Shown piece after piece: positions 7,269 through 14,022 of a DNA stretch of 17,084 bases. Source of the stretch: an uncultured Eubacteriales bacterium (GTDB taxonomy: Bacteria > Bacillota > Clostridia > Oscillospirales > QAKW01); contig CABULU010000041.1 of the NCBI GenBank assembly GCA_902492505.1, positions 1 to 17,084 on the forward strand. The letters are read 5' to 3'. Numbering within the stretch: position 1 is the first letter of the stretch; each line of letters opens with the position of its first letter. A program made the position numbers and the translations under genes. The notes beneath the pieces were generated by a model. That model was given only the letters and a program-made list of their open reading frames with translations. It was not told where the DNA came from and ran no database searches.

Positions 7269-9395
7269 TTATGTTTTTGTGTTATCATCGGTATTGGTGT
7301 TTTTGTCTGCGTCCTTTGCGGCTTTCTTTGCAGCGGCAAGTTTTTGACATTCCGGGTTCGGGCAGTATATGATTCTGCTTTTGCCGCTCTTTCTGAACAG
7401 GTTGCTTCCGCAGTTTTCGCACTTTGTTTTAAGAGGTTCATCCCATGTCATATAGTCGCACTTGGGATAATTGTCACAGCCGTAAAAAATCTTTCCTGTC
7501 TTTGTTTTGCGCTTCAAAATTCTTGCACCGCATTTGGGGCAGGAAACGCCGGTATCAATAACTATCGGTTTTGTGAATTTACACTCCGGGTAACCCGGGC
7601 ATGCTAAAAATTTACCGAATTTACCGTTGCGCACTACAAGATTTTTTCCGCATACGGGGCAAAGCTCATCGCTTTCTATGCTCGGAAGCTTAATTCTGGT
7701 TTCCTTCATCGCCTCTTCGGCCTTTTCAAGCGTGTCGCTGAAAACCTCGTAAAATTTTTCGAGAAAATCATTCCACTTAACCTCACCGTCTGAAACCTTG
7801 TCAAGGTCCGTTTCAAGATTTGCTGAAAAATCATAGTCTATTATTGATGAAAAATAATCTTTCATCAGCTGTGTAGTGACCTCGCCCAGATAAGTAGGCT
7901 TTAAGGTTTTGCCGTCGCGCTCTACATAATCACGCGCAAGGATAGTAGAAATTATCGGCATAAATGTGGACGGTCTGCCGATTCCGTTTTCATCAAGCGC
8001 TTTTGTCAGTGTGCCTTCGGTATATCTTGCCGGAGGCTGGGTAAAGCTTTGTGTTCTTTCCATGTCGGCAAGAATAAGTTTTTCATTCTGCTCAAGCTTG
8101 TACAGTGTTTTGTCGATCTCTTCCTTGTCCACATCCTGATAAATTACTGTAAAGCCGGTGAACTTTACTGATTGACAATATGCTTTAAAAAGGTAATTAC
8201 CGTCTGATATGTCGGCAGACTGGGTATTATATATCGCTTCGCTCATCTGGCTTGCTATAAAACGCTCGTAAATCAGCTTATAAAGCCTGAACTGATCCTG
8301 AGAAAGTGAAGAACGAACTCTTTCCGGTGTCAATGCAACATTTGAGGGACGTATCGCCTCGTGCGCGTCCTGAGCGCCTTTCTTTGTCTTGAAAACGCGT
8401 CGTTTTTCCGGGTAAAAATCCTCGCCGTAATTTGATATTATAAATTCCTTTGCAGCGTTTGCGGCGTCATCGGAAATTCTGAGTGAATCGGTACGCATGT
8501 ATGTGATGAGTCCGGTTCGTCCCATGTGCTCGATACTGACGCCCTCGTAAAGCTCCTGCGCTGCTTTCATAGTGCGCTTTGTCTGGAAGTTAAACCTTCT
8601 TGACGCCTCCTGCTGCAACGTTGAGGTGGTAAACGGCGGAGCCGGACTTTTTCTTTTTTGTCCGAGTTTTACAGAGTCTATATTGAATTGCTTGTGCAGG
8701 GTTTTTTCGTATATTTCATTTGCCTGCTGTTCATTTTCGATTTCTATTGCTTTTTTTACTGTTCCGTAAAATTTTGCTGGTATTTTTAACGCGGTTCCTT
8801 CCTTTTGAAACAATGCCGTAAGAGTCCAGTATTCTTTTGACTTAAAGTTTCGTATTTCATTTTCGCGGTCAACAATCATAGCCGTGGCAACCGACTGAAC
8901 ACGACCAGCAGAAAGGCCCTTTTTTACCTTTTTCCAAAGGAATGGGGACAGCTTATATCCTACTATTCTGTCCAAAATTCGGCGTGCTTGCTGTGCCGCG
9001 ACAAGATCCATATCTATATCGCGTGGATTTTTCACCGCTTCTTTAACTGCGTTTTTTGTTATCTCGTTAAATACTATTCGCTTTGAGTCCTTATCGTTCA
9101 GCCCTAAAAGTTCGTAAAGATGCCAGGAAATCGCTTCTCCCTCGCGGTCAGGGTCGGTTGCAAGATAAACTGTGTTTGCAGCTTTGACTTCCTTTTTGAG
9201 CGACTTTATAAGATCGCTCTTTCCGCGTATTGTCATATAGTGCGGTGCAAAGCCGTTTTCTATATCGACTCCGAACGTGCTTTTAGGCAAATCCCTGACA
9301 TGTCCTTTTGAAGAGACAACCTTATATTTTTTACCGAGATACTTTTCAATCGTCTGCGCTTTTGCCGGAGACTCAACTATAAGTAAATCTGACAT
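7269..9395 (-). CDS. topA: DNA topoisomerase I (type IA)
   Basis: Relaxes negative supercoils by transient single-strand cleavage. The 708-residue product has the TOPRIM domain at the N terminus (L-L-I-V-E-S-P-A-K with E8, and D-P-D-R-E-G-E at 81-87), the type IA core, and the active-site tyrosine Y299 in G-L-I-T-Y-M-R-T-D-S. Three C4 zinc-ribbon repeats follow: C579/C582/C599/C605, C619/C622/C640/C646 and C659/C662/C678/C683. The protein ends in a lysine-rich tail and an N-T/D-rich stretch. AAGGGG lies 6 nt before the ATG. It sits 10 nt after dprA and before trmFO, the standard Firmicutes arrangement. No unusual residue changes were noticed. Confidence 0.98.
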   Translation of the reverse strand: MSDLLIVESPAKAQTIEKYLGKKYKVVSSKGHVRDLPKSTFGVDIENGFAPHYMTIRGKSDLIKSLKKEVKAANTVYLATDPDREGEAISWHLYELLGLNDKDSKRIVFNEITKNAVKEAVKNPRDIDMDLVAAQQARRILDRIVGYKLSPFLWKKVKKGLSAGRVQSVATAMIVDRENEIRNFKSKEYWTLTALFQKEGTALKIPAKFYGTVKKAIEIENEQQANEIYEKTLHKQFNIDSVKLGQKRKSPAPPFTTSTLQQEASRRFNFQTKRTMKAAQELYEGVSIEHMGRTGLITYMRTDSLRISDDAANAAKEFIISNYGEDFYPEKRRVFKTKKGAQDAHEAIRPSNVALTPERVRSSLSQDQFRLYKLIYERFIASQMSEAIYNTQSADISDGNYLFKAYCQSVKFTGFTVIYQDVDKEEIDKTLYKLEQNEKLILADMERTQSFTQPPARYTEGTLTKALDENGIGRPSTFMPIISTILARDYVERDGKTLKPTYLGEVTTQLMKDYFSSIIDYDFSANLETDLDKVSDGEVKWNDFLEKFYEVFSDTLEKAEEAMKETRIKLPSIESDELCPVCGKNLVVRNGKFGKFLACPGYPECKFTKPIVIDTGVSCPKCGARILKRKTKTGKIFYGCDNYPKCDYMTWDEPLKTKCENCGSNLFRKSGKSRIIYCPNPECQKLAAAKKAAKDADKNTNTDDNTKT

Positions 9396-9405
9396 CTTAA
9401 ACCCC

Positions 9406-10566
9406 TTAAACTAAAATTTTATATTTATTTCCGGGACAACTCACGATTGCGCCCTTTGCTTCCAATACCGATATTATACCCAAGACTTGCGGTACAGGAA
9501 GATTTGTGCGGTCTATAATATAGTCGGCGGTTATTTCTCTATGACTCATAAGCTTAAAAACCTGCTGTTCGTCTTCGCTCAGCTGTTTCATGATAACACG
9601 TTTGAAATCCTCCGCTTTAATAAACCGGTCGTCCTCAGAGCGTTTTAGAGTTTGGCTTAAATCTTTCTCGACACGTCGCACAAGCACATCTTTGAATTTA
9701 GGAAGATAAGCTTCAAGTATGTCCTCATACCCGAAAATCGGCGTTGCGCCGTCTTTTATCAGTCGGTTTGATCCCTTTGACTGAACCATATCTATGTTGG
9801 CGACAAGAGCATATACGTCACGTCCCTGATCGGCGGCATAGTTTGCTGTGATAAGTGCGCCGCTTTTTTCGGGTGCCTGAGTAACTATAGTACCCAGTGA
9901 TATTCCGCTTAGAATTCTGTTTCGCTCATGGTAAGCGTATTTGCTTGTTCTCTCATTGGGAAGGTGTTCCGATATTACAACACCATTATATCGGATATTT
10001 TTGAATTTATACTTGTTTTGATAATTTGTGGAAATAAGCCCATCCGGCAAAACCATAATAACGCTGCCGTCTGCCTTGATAGCACTTTCAAGCGCTGCCG
10101 TATCAATGCCTTTTGCTACGCCGCAGGCTATTGTAAAACCGCAGGCTGCAAGCATACCGCTTATGTATGAGGTTGTCACCTCTCCGTATGTCGTGCAGTC
10201 TCTTGTTCCTACAATGGTTATGCAAGGCTTTGAAAAGGCTTTATCATAGTTTCCGTAGTAGAAAAGCACGCATGGCGGGTTGTCTATTTCTTTTAAAAGT
10301 GCCGGATAATTATTATCGTCTATCGTGACAATTCCTATATTGTTTGATTCACAGAGCCTAATTGTTTTTTGTGCTTCGCAAAGGTCCTTGCTCAATAAGG
10401 CGTTTTTGTCTCTTTCATCAAGAAAATTAAGCTTTTCAAGTGCATTTTTATCCGCACTGAAAACAGCGTCAATGCTTTTAAATTCTTTATAGGTTTTGTA
10501 TGTTTTGAGACTTCTGTCGTTCAGCGCGGTTTTAAGCCAAATCCAGATTACGTGGTTTTCTCTCAT
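9406..10566 (-). CDS. dprA: DNA processing protein DprA (divergent)
   Basis: DprA binds incoming single-stranded DNA and loads RecA during natural transformation. The 386-residue product has a SAM-like N-terminal region, a Rossmann-fold core and a C-terminal winged-helix-like region (about 325-386). Core motifs are I-V-G-T-R-D (118-123), C-G-V-A-K-G-I-D (148-155), I-S-E (198-200), E-R-N-R-I-L-S-G-I-S (214-223), K-S-G-A-L-I-T-A (234-241) and S-N-R-L-I (266-270). Several usual residues are changed: the His after G-I-D-x-x-A is absent (G-I-D-T-A-A-L), the V-L-G turn reads V-L-P and the V-P-G motif reads L-V-A. The start overlaps the upstream gene by 35 nt, and only a distant GGGAG precedes it, so coupling is likely. 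Identity is firm; function in transformation is uncertain. Confidence 0.93.
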   Translation of the reverse strand: MRENHVIWIWLKTALNDRSLKTYKTYKEFKSIDAVFSADKNALEKLNFLDERDKNALLSKDLCEAQKTIRLCESNNIGIVTIDDNNYPALLKEIDNPPCVLFYYGNYDKAFSKPCITIVGTRDCTTYGEVTTSYISGMLAACGFTIACGVAKGIDTAALESAIKADGSVIMVLPDGLISTNYQNKYKFKNIRYNGVVISEHLPNERTSKYAYHERNRILSGISLGTIVTQAPEKSGALITANYAADQGRDVYALVANIDMVQSKGSNRLIKDGATPIFGYEDILEAYLPKFKDVLVRRVEKDLSQTLKRSEDDRFIKAEDFKRVIMKQLSEDEQQVFKLMSHREITADYIIDRTNLPVPQVLGIISVLEAKGAIVSCPGNKYKILV

Positions 10567-11332
10567 TGTTTTGTCTTCTGTTCTCCCACATTATTATTGA
10601 AGCGGCAACGGCTGCATTCAGCGATTCGTTTTCTCCGTACATCGGAATGTACATGCCGAAGCTGCATAGATTTTGTATTTCCTTGGATATTCCGCTGCCC
10701 TCGTTTCCTATTATAACTACTTTTTTCTCGGATTCAAAAAGCCTGTCTACCGTTTTGTAGTTTTTGTCAAGTCCTGTTCCGATAATATCAAAGCCGTGCC
10801 TTGTTTTCTCTGTCAAGAAATCGCACAGCTGCACATATGATATATTCAGTCTGAAAGTACTCCCCATTGCCGCGCGCAGGGCTTTGGGTGAATATATGTC
10901 ACAGCAGCCGTTTCCCAGGACAATGTCCTTTATGCCGAACGCCTCGGCGGAACGCAGAATTGCACCGAGATTTGACGGATCCTGTATCCGCTCCAGCGCA
11001 AGTATGAAGCTGTCCTTAGTATCCGGCGGAGCCTGTTCCTTTATTCTGCATACGGCAATAAACTGCTGTGAATTTGTGAGCGGCGAAATCTTATTCATTA
11101 CGTTTTCGCCCGCAATGATAATGCGGCTTTTATCTATAGAGCCTGGCAGAACGGACAGGTCAGCTCCTTCCTTTACGAAGCATGTGAGTATTTCATAATC
11201 GGATTTTACAAGCTCGTATATAAGCTTTATTCCGTCTGCAAGAAACAGACCCTTTTCGGCTCGCTTCTTTGCGTGGATGAGCTTAGCGGTTTCTATAACT
11301 TTTAAATTCTTGCAGCTTGTGATTTTTTCCAT
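10532..11332 (-). CDS. TrmH/SpoU-family 2'-O RNA methyltransferase
   Basis: SPOUT-class enzyme expected to methylate a ribose 2'-OH in rRNA or tRNA. The 266-residue product has an N-terminal substrate-binding domain (about 1-95) followed by the knotted catalytic domain. Motif 1 is I-Q-D-P-S-N-L-G-A-I-L-R-S (116-128) with N121 and R127, motif 2 is I-I-G-N-E-G-S-G-I (207-215) and motif 3 is I-P-M-Y-G-E-N-E-S-L-N-A-A-V-A-A-S (229-245). The N-terminal domain resembles RlmB-like and YsgA-like proteins of Firmicutes, but the target base cannot be told from sequence. AAAAGG lies 7 nt before the ATG. It is the first gene of the long minus-strand operon, and its last 11 codons overlap the start of dprA. 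Confidence 0.93.
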   Translation of the reverse strand: MEKITSCKNLKVIETAKLIHAKKRAEKGLFLADGIKLIYELVKSDYEILTCFVKEGADLSVLPGSIDKSRIIIAGENVMNKISPLTNSQQFIAVCRIKEQAPPDTKDSFILALERIQDPSNLGAILRSAEAFGIKDIVLGNGCCDIYSPKALRAAMGSTFRLNISYVQLCDFLTEKTRHGFDIIGTGLDKNYKTVDRLFESEKKVVIIGNEGSGISKEIQNLCSFGMYIPMYGENESLNAAVAASIIMWENRRQNNERKPRNLDLA

Positions 11333-11351
11333 AAAAATACCTTTTAAAGAA

Positions 11352-11375
11352 GAATGTTATTTGCCGAAAACATTC
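11352..11375. repeat. Inverted repeat at the start of the minus-strand operon
   Basis: GAATGTT (11352-11358) and AACATTC (11369-11375) are perfect 7-bp arms around a 10-nt spacer. The element lies just downstream of the predicted -10 box (11384-11379) of the leftward promoter, so it would form a hairpin at or near the 5' end of the mRNA, or act as an operator overlapping +1. It does not match a LexA or CodY box that I know. Confidence 0.5.
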
Positions 11376-11378
11376 ATA

Positions 11379-11406
11379 ATTATAATATATTTTTGAAAAA
11401 ATACAA
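11379..11406 (-). promoter_or_regulatory. Candidate promoter of the trmH-like-dprA-topA-trmFO-plsX operon
   Basis: Minus strand TTGTAT (11406-11401) and a perfect TATAAT (11384-11379) are 16 bp apart. The predicted leader to the first ATG (11332) is about 40 nt. The -35 is weak, so the call rests mainly on the -10 box and location. Confidence 0.5.
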
Positions 11407-11441
11407 GACTTTTTTCTGTTTTGTAAAGAAACGGTAATAAT

Positions 11442-11469
11442 TTGGCGGCACTGTGTATATAAATTAAAT
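11442..11469 (+). promoter_or_regulatory. Weak candidate promoter for the SipL-like gene
   Basis: TTGGCG (11442-11447) and TTAAAT (11464-11469) are 16 bp apart, about 40 nt before the start codon. A sporulation gene of this type would be expected to use the mother-cell sigma factor SigE, but I could not find a convincing SigE-type pair (ATATT, then CATACA-like) in 11333-11508. Treat as tentative. Confidence 0.25.
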
Positions 11470-11508
11470 AAAGAATATGCCTTAAATAATGGCGGAACGG
11501 AGATAGCT

Positions 11509-13020
11509 ATGGATTGCAATATAACTAAAAACAATATTTACTCATGCAAAACGGTTTATGAAAATTTTTCTGAGGAAAAGGTAGACTTGGATATAGTTAT
11601 ACCTGATTATTGTGCCGCCGCCGTCAGGATATTAAAATGCGAGGTACAACCCGTAATTAATTCTAAGACTGTTGACGGTGACAGACTCATTTTAGAGGGC
11701 GTCTGTACCGTAAATGTTATTTATGCTGATGAACAGACCGGTGCGGTTAAATCAATAATAGAGTCAACAACTTTCTCGCAGACTCAGCAGCTGAAGGAGC
11801 AGCTTTCCGCTTACCGCATAAAGGTAAGGCTGAGAACCTCCAATGTAAGCTGTCGTCTGCAGAATTCAAGGAGGGTCAGTGTAAAGGCTGTTATCGGCAT
11901 CGCAGCAAAGGTAATGGGAAATGCGCAAACACCTGTAATAGAGAGTATTGACGACTGCGATATTGAGACGCTGTTCGAGCAAGCGGAATTTTGTACATAT
12001 GTAAACAGCGGCGATGCTGACATACGTATAAGCGGCGAGAGCGAGCTGGCTGTGCCTGTAATGGATGTTATCAGGTGCGACGGATGTATCAGCGTTAGCG
12101 AAATCAAGGTGATAAACGATAAGGTTATACTAAAGGGCGAAGCCATAATCAGCTGTCTGTATACTACAGGTGAAACAATGAGCGATTTGGAATCTGTTGA
12201 AACTGTAATTCCGTTCAATGAGATAGTAGACGTAGACGGTGCACAGGAGGACTCAACGGGAGAAGCTGAATGTGAGCTTATCGGTATACGCTTCGATATC
12301 AGCGACGATTCCAATACAATCGGCTTTGAAGTGGAGGCAAGGGCAACGGCGTCCGTTTATAATAACGTTCAGGTGAATTTGCTTAAGGATGTTTATTCGC
12401 GCTCCTGTGAACTGGAAATCAACCATTCGGAGATTAACATAGAATCTCTTTCGGATAATATGATATTTACAGAAAGCCTGCGCAATTCTGTTGAGCTTGA
12501 TATAGATGAGGCAAGGGTGGCAGATGTTGTATTAAAGCCTGTCATTAAAAATATTGCACCCGGCGAGTCATCTCTTATAATTGAGGGCGACGTATACGTC
12601 TGTATATACGCCGCAAATCGCGACGAGTATCGGTTTACCGATAAAGCCGTGCCGTTCAGTATAACAAAATCGTTTTCCGAAACTGCGGAGAATATGAGAT
12701 GCGAGGCAAGCGTATGTGCTAAAAATGTAAGCTTTTCAATGCCCGACGATAATACTCTTGAGTTTAAGGCGGATATGGAATTTAATTTTCTAATATTTTG
12801 CGGCGGTCATTTCACTGTGATAGATAATATCGAGACGGACGAGCGGGCACAGAATTCATGCTTTGGTTCGAAGCTTGTTCTTTACTATGCCGATAGGGGA
12901 GAGAGTCTATGGGATATAGCAAAAAAATATCATACCTCTGTCGAAATTATAAAACGTGACAACACACTTGAGGACAGTATTGTGACCGAAAATAAAATGC
13001 TGCTTATTTCGGGCAACTGA
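11509..13020 (+). CDS. SipL/SpoVID-like spore coat morphogenesis protein (SPOCS repeats + LysM)
   Basis: A 503-residue protein with no signal peptide or membrane segment. Three related beta-rich blocks of about 100-110 residues (roughly 25-130, 175-285 and 330-435) fit the SPOCS domain (DUF3794), and a C-terminal LysM-like domain covers about 456-501 (Y-Y-A-D-R-G-E-S-L-W-D-I-A-K-K-Y, ending with K-M-L-L-I-S-G-N). This matches SipL of Clostridioides difficile, in which the LysM domain binds SpoIVA to anchor the coat on the forespore, and is analogous to Bacillus SpoVID. By inference it acts in the mother cell during engulfment. GGAG lies 6 nt before the ATG. The gene stands alone, divergent from the housekeeping operon and closed by a strong terminator. 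Other SPOCS proteins of unknown role exist, so the SipL role is likely but unproven. Confidence 0.85.
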   Translation: MDCNITKNNIYSCKTVYENFSEEKVDLDIVIPDYCAAAVRILKCEVQPVINSKTVDGDRLILEGVCTVNVIYADEQTGAVKSIIESTTFSQTQQLKEQLSAYRIKVRLRTSNVSCRLQNSRRVSVKAVIGIAAKVMGNAQTPVIESIDDCDIETLFEQAEFCTYVNSGDADIRISGESELAVPVMDVIRCDGCISVSEIKVINDKVILKGEAIISCLYTTGETMSDLESVETVIPFNEIVDVDGAQEDSTGEAECELIGIRFDISDDSNTIGFEVEARATASVYNNVQVNLLKDVYSRSCELEINHSEINIESLSDNMIFTESLRNSVELDIDEARVADVVLKPVIKNIAPGESSLIIEGDVYVCIYAANRDEYRFTDKAVPFSITKSFSETAENMRCEASVCAKNVSFSMPDDNTLEFKADMEFNFLIFCGGHFTVIDNIETDERAQNSCFGSKLVLYYADRGESLWDIAKKYHTSVEIIKRDNTLEDSIVTENKMLLISGN

Positions 13021-13036
13021 TACAGATACTTAATAA

Positions 13037-13068
13037 CCCCGTATGCTTCGGCATACGGGGTTTTTTTT
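13037..13068. terminator. Strong UUCG-loop intrinsic terminator
   Basis: A perfect 10-bp stem CCCCGTATGC (13037-13046) / GCATACGGGG (13051-13060) with a TTCG tetraloop is followed by eight T. It terminates the SipL-like gene. On the minus strand the same stem ends the GTPase pair but is followed only by TTATTAAG, so termination there is weaker. The stop of the minus-strand gene begins in the T-run. Confidence 0.92.
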
Positions 13069-14008
13069 AATAGAATGTTGCAAGCTCCTGTTCGGGTGCA
13101 AGTGCGGCGTCAAGGCTTTCTGCATACAGTACAGGTCCTTTTGAGTTGTATATTTCGTTATACTCGACACGAATCTGTGCACATGTCAGTGCCCAGTCGC
13201 GTGTGTTAAATTCATTTTGACCGTTATAGATAAGTATCAGAGCGCCGAAAGAAATATCGTCCGCGCAGCATGTCATAATGTGGCGTCCGATCGCGTATAC
13301 ATTTTTCGGCATAGCGCTGTCTTTTGCGATTATGCCTTTAAATCGAATCCTTTTGCCGTTGTACTTATCAGTCTCCTCCATAAGGTCTCTGTACCAAATT
13401 GCAAAATCTCTGTCTTCTATTTCAATTATATCGGCTTCTATATCAAAGGGCAGAGGGTCTTCGATTTCATCGTACTCAATTTTTCCGTCCTCATACTCGT
13501 AGATTATTCCGGCGCTGCGGCTGAATGTCCGCACCTCTTTGTGATACTGCATAAGATCAGCCCCCTGATTTACACGGTTAAATATAACCGTCTCGGCAGT
13601 ACGCAGCTTATCTGCCATAAGATTGCGCATATTTGTGTTGTACACTTGAAAAGTGCCGGCATGTGCGAACATCATTTGTTGATAAATCAGCCAGTTATCA
13701 GGCAGATTTTCGTATAAAACATTCAGCTCCCACATTCCGTTGTATTCTATAAGCACGCGCTGCATACGGTATTTTTTCTGAAGACCGAGCAATTCCTTTT
13801 TTGTGAGGTTGTCTTTTTCGTTTATAGTGTGAAAAAAAACGTTTTCGGACGGGAATTTGGACGGATCATACTCTGTTTCACCCTCTTCGCAAAGAATAAC
13901 AAGCGTACGCTCTCCATCATAAAAGCGCGGATCTTCTAAGGTTTCCTGAATAAATTTGGTCTTCCCGGCGTCAAGAAAGCCTGTGAACAGATAAACCGGC
14001 ATTTCCAT
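13067..14008 (-). CDS. G3E (CobW-like) GTPase fused to a DUF1980/YcgQ-like C-terminal domain
   Basis: A 313-residue protein. The N-terminal half is a G3E P-loop domain: Walker A G-F-L-D-A-G-K-T (10-17) and I-E-Y-N-G (87-91) where COG0523 proteins have I-E-P-S-G. The CxCC metal motif of COG0523 is missing, and the base-specificity motif is degenerate (N-R-V-N, 144-147). After an acidic linker (about 171-202) comes residues 217-313, which resemble the soluble domain of the DUF1980/YcgQ family (TIGR03943, putative permease subunit): N-G-K-R-I-R-F-K-G, then G-R-H-I-M-T-C-C-A-D-D (241-251) and a closing P-x4-L-x-T-F-Y. There is no membrane segment and no permease next to it. AGGAGG starts in the stop codon of the upstream GTPase and sits 9 nt from the ATG, so the two are co-expressed. 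Probably a metallochaperone partner; the metal and client are unknown. Confidence 0.8.
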   Translation of the reverse strand: MEMPVYLFTGFLDAGKTKFIQETLEDPRFYDGERTLVILCEEGETEYDPSKFPSENVFFHTINEKDNLTKKELLGLQKKYRMQRVLIEYNGMWELNVLYENLPDNWLIYQQMMFAHAGTFQVYNTNMRNLMADKLRTAETVIFNRVNQGADLMQYHKEVRTFSRSAGIIYEYEDGKIEYDEIEDPLPFDIEADIIEIEDRDFAIWYRDLMEETDKYNGKRIRFKGIIAKDSAMPKNVYAIGRHIMTCCADDISFGALILIYNGQNEFNTRDWALTCAQIRVEYNEIYNSKGPVLYAESLDAALAPEQELATFY

Positions 14009-14022
14009 GAAAGGAACCCTCC

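Noticed and set aside
11811..12314. 167-residue minus-strand ORF opposite the SipL-like gene
   Set aside because: Low-complexity Ser/Thr/Ile composition, fully antisense to a well-supported gene.
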